Source of the DNA: Actinomycetes bacterium | GTDB taxonomy: Bacteria > Actinomycetota > Actinomycetes > Actinomycetales > Microbacteriaceae | NCBI GenBank assembly: GCA_023432305.1 | Contig: JAEYUT010000037.1 | Coordinates: 1 to 9,391, forward strand | Direction: 5' to 3' | Length of the DNA: 9,391 nucleotides | Shown: piece after piece, positions 7,444 to 9,391 of the stretch | Layout: every line of letters begins with the position of its first letter | Numbering within the stretch: the first letter of the stretch is position 1 | The notes under the pieces: generated by a model | What the model saw: the letters and a program-made list of their open reading frames with translations, nothing else | The model's database searches: none | Told to the model about the DNA's origin: nothing | Translations under genes and position numbers: made by a program

Positions 7444-9391
7444 TCAGCGCACGTGACCGGCGGCCTCCATGTTGCGCAGCTCCTTCTTGAGGTCCTGGAG
7501 CTCGTCACGCAGGCGGGCCGCGAGCTCGAACTTGAGCTCCCCCGCAGCCTGCAGCATCTGCTCGTTGAGGTCGGCGATGATCGACTCGAGCTCATTCGCT
7601 CCCGCTGCGCCACGGCCCTCGCGGCGCAGATTCGGCGTCGGCGACTTGCGCTTGGAGCCGTCGGCGGTCGATCGCCCGGCGAGCAGCTTCGCGGTGTCGG
7701 CGCCCTCCCGCGCGAGCACATCGGTGATGTCGGCGATCTTCTTGCGCAGCGGCTGCGGATCGATGCCGTGCTCGGCGTTGTACGCCATCTGCAGCTCGCG
7801 GCGGCGATTGGTCTCGGAGATCGCGAAGTTCATCGAGTCGGTGAGCTTGTCGGCGTACATGTGCACCTCACCCGAGACGTTGCGCGCCGCACGCCCGATC
7901 GTCTGGATGAGTGAGGTCGAGGAGCGGAGGAAGCCCTCCTTGTCGGCGTCGAGGATCGCGACGAGCGACACCTCCGGGAGGTCGAGGCCCTCGCGCAGGA
8001 GGTTGATGCCCACGAGCACATCGAAGACGCCGCTGCGCAGCTCGGTGAGCAGCTCCACACGGCGCAGGGTGTCGACATCCGAATGCAGGTAGCGCACCTG
8101 GACCCCCGCCTCCATGAGGTAGTCGGTGAGCTCCTCCGCCATCTTTTTGGTGAGCGTCGTGACGAGCACGCGCTCGTCGCGCTCGACGCGGATCCGGATC
8201 TCCTCGAGCAGGTCGTCGATCTGCCCGAGGCTGGGCTTCACGACGATCTGCGGGTCGACGAGGCCCGTGGGTCGGATGATCTGCTCCACGACGCCGTCGG
8301 CCATGCTGAGCTCGTACTTGCCGGGCGTGGCCGAGAGATAGACCTTCTGACCGACGCGGTTCAGGAACTCCTCCCAGCGCAGCGGGCGGTTGTCGAGTGC
8401 GCTCGGCAGGCGGAAGCCGTGCTCGACGAGCGTTCGCTTGCGGCTCGCGTCGCCCTCGTACATCGCTCCGATCTGCGGCACCGTGACATGCGACTCGTCG
8501 ATCACCACGAGGAAGTCATCCGGGAAGTAGTCCAGGAGCGTGTTCGGCGGCTCGCCGGGGTTGCGGCCATCGATGTGGCGCGAGTAGTTCTCGATGCCGT
8601 TGCAGAAGCCGATCTGCTCCATCATCTCGAGATCGAATCCGGTGCGCATGCGCAGACGCTGCGCCTCCAGCAGCTTGCCCTGCTTCTCGAGCTCCTCGAG
8701 CCGTTCGGCGAGCTCCACCTTGATGGAGGCGATCGCCCGGTGCATCGACTCCGGGCTCGCCGCATAGTGGGTGGCGGGGAACACCGAGACAGCGTCGAGC
8801 TTGCTCACGACCTCCCCCGTGAGCGGATGGAGGGAGTAGAGCGCCTCGATCTCGTCGCCGAACATCTCGATGCGCACCGCGAGCTCCTCGTACACGGGGA
8901 TGATCTCGATCGTGTCGCCGCGCACACGGAACTTCCCGCGCGAGAAGTCGATGTCGTTGCGCTCGTACTGCATGTTGATGAATCCGCGTACGAGCTTGTC
9001 GCGGGAGATCCGATCGCCCACCTGCAGCGCGATCATGGCGCCCAGATACTCCTCAGCGGCACCGAGGCCGTAGATGCAGGAGACCGTCGAGACGACGACG
9101 ACATCGCGGCGGCTCAGCAGCGAGTTCGTGGTCGAGTGGCGCAGCCGCTCCACCTCGGCGTTGATCGAGGAGTCCTTCTCGATGAAGGTGTCCGTCTGCG
9201 GAACGTACGCCTCGGGCTGGTAGTAGTCGTAGTAGCTCACGAAGTACTCGACGGCATTGTGCGGCATGAGCTCGCGGAACTCGTTCGCGAGCTGAGCGGC
9301 GAGCGTCTTGTTGTGCGCGAGAACGAGCGTGGGCCGCTGCACCTGCTCGATGAGCCACGCTGTCGTCGCCGACTTGCCGGTTCCCGTGGCT
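7444..9391 (-). CDS. uvrB: Excinuclease ABC subunit UvrB (5' end cut by window edge)
   Basis: UvrB is the helicase-like subunit that receives DNA from UvrA, checks for damage and forms the complex that UvrC cuts. There are 648 codons visible plus the TGA stop; the frame enters from beyond position 9391 in the middle of Walker A ([12 protein letters not shown]), so about 40 N-terminal residues are missing by comparison with E. coli. Counting from the window edge, the tyrosine-rich beta-hairpin that clamps DNA is at about 54-65 ([10 protein letters not shown]), DESHVT (motif II) at about 298, SATPG at about 353, [12 protein letters not shown] at about 463, and QTIGRAAR (motif VI) at about 496. 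The C-terminal UVR motif at about 600-636 ([20 protein letters not shown]) docks with UvrC. A linker rich in Arg, Lys and Ser at about 570-598 precedes it. The gene heads the visible block; its promoter and any LexA site would lie outside. There is no sign of truncation or frameshift. Confidence 0.98.
   Translation of the reverse strand, partial: ATGTGKSATTAWLIEQVQRPTLVLAHNKTLAAQLANEFRELMPHNAVEYFVSYYDYYQPEAYVPQTDTFIEKDSSINAEVERLRHSTTNSLLSRRDVVVVSTVSCIYGLGAAEEYLGAMIALQVGDRISRDKLVRGFINMQYERNDIDFSRGKFRVRGDTIEIIPVYEELAVRIEMFGDEIEALYSLHPLTGEVVSKLDAVSVFPATHYAASPESMHRAIASIKVELAERLEELEKQGKLLEAQRLRMRTGFDLEMMEQIGFCNGIENYSRHIDGRNPGEPPNTLLDYFPDDFLVVIDESHVTVPQIGAMYEGDASRKRTLVEHGFRLPSALDNRPLRWEEFLNRVGQKVYLSATPGKYELSMADGVVEQIIRPTGLVDPQIVVKPSLGQIDDLLEEIRIRVERDERVLVTTLTKKMAEELTDYLMEAGVQVRYLHSDVDTLRRVELLTELRSGVFDVLVGINLLREGLDLPEVSLVAILDADKEGFLRSSTSLIQTIGRAARNVSGEVHMYADKLTDSMNFAISETNRRRELQMAYNAEHGIDPQPLRKKIADITDVLAREGADTAKLLAGRSTADGSKRKSPTPNLRREGRGAAGANELESIIADLNEQMLQAAGELKFELAARLRDELQDLKKELRNMEAAGHVR

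Noticed and set aside
1..9391. Mobile elements, CRISPR arrays, tRNA or rRNA genes, toxin-antitoxin or defence genes.
   Set aside because: Coding density is nearly complete with six core genes. I saw no transposase, direct-repeat array, tRNA-like cloverleaf or stretch of foreign composition.

Overview
The window is a stretch of core chromosome from a high-G+C actinobacterium. The protein sequences and gene order point to the Micrococcales, probably Microbacteriaceae; this is inferred from family knowledge and no search was run. Third codon positions are strongly G/C-rich. Every supported gene is on the minus strand, so transcription runs from high to low coordinates, and coding density is almost complete: the largest gap between genes is 48 bases.

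In transcription order the genes are uvrB (5' end outside the window), uvrA, uvrC, rapZ, whiA and sodA (the last few codons or the stop lie outside the window). The gaps are 41 nt, 1 nt, a 4-nt ATGA overlap, 48 nt and 28 nt. No convincing terminator hairpin, intergenic promoter, tRNA, rRNA, repeat array, IS element or CRISPR was seen. The layout reads as one polycistronic unit, or at least a tightly packed directon.

The first three genes encode the whole UvrABC excinuclease for nucleotide excision repair. UvrA finds the lesion, UvrB verifies it and UvrC makes both incisions. RapZ follows, a P-loop protein with a C-terminal metabolite-binding domain. Next is WhiA, a DNA-binding regulator built on a degenerate LAGLIDADG fold that controls division and differentiation genes in actinobacteria. 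The last gene is a Mn/Fe superoxide dismutase with all four metal ligands and sequence marks of the Mn type.

Nothing here is clearly a new system. The points most worth a second look are: the absence of yvcK between rapZ and whiA; two substitutions in RapZ (Arg for the Walker A Lys, Tyr for the His of the C-terminal ligand pocket); rapZ and whiA lying in the same reading frame with only one stop codon between them; and an oxidative-stress gene placed at the end of a DNA-repair block without visible room for its own promoter.
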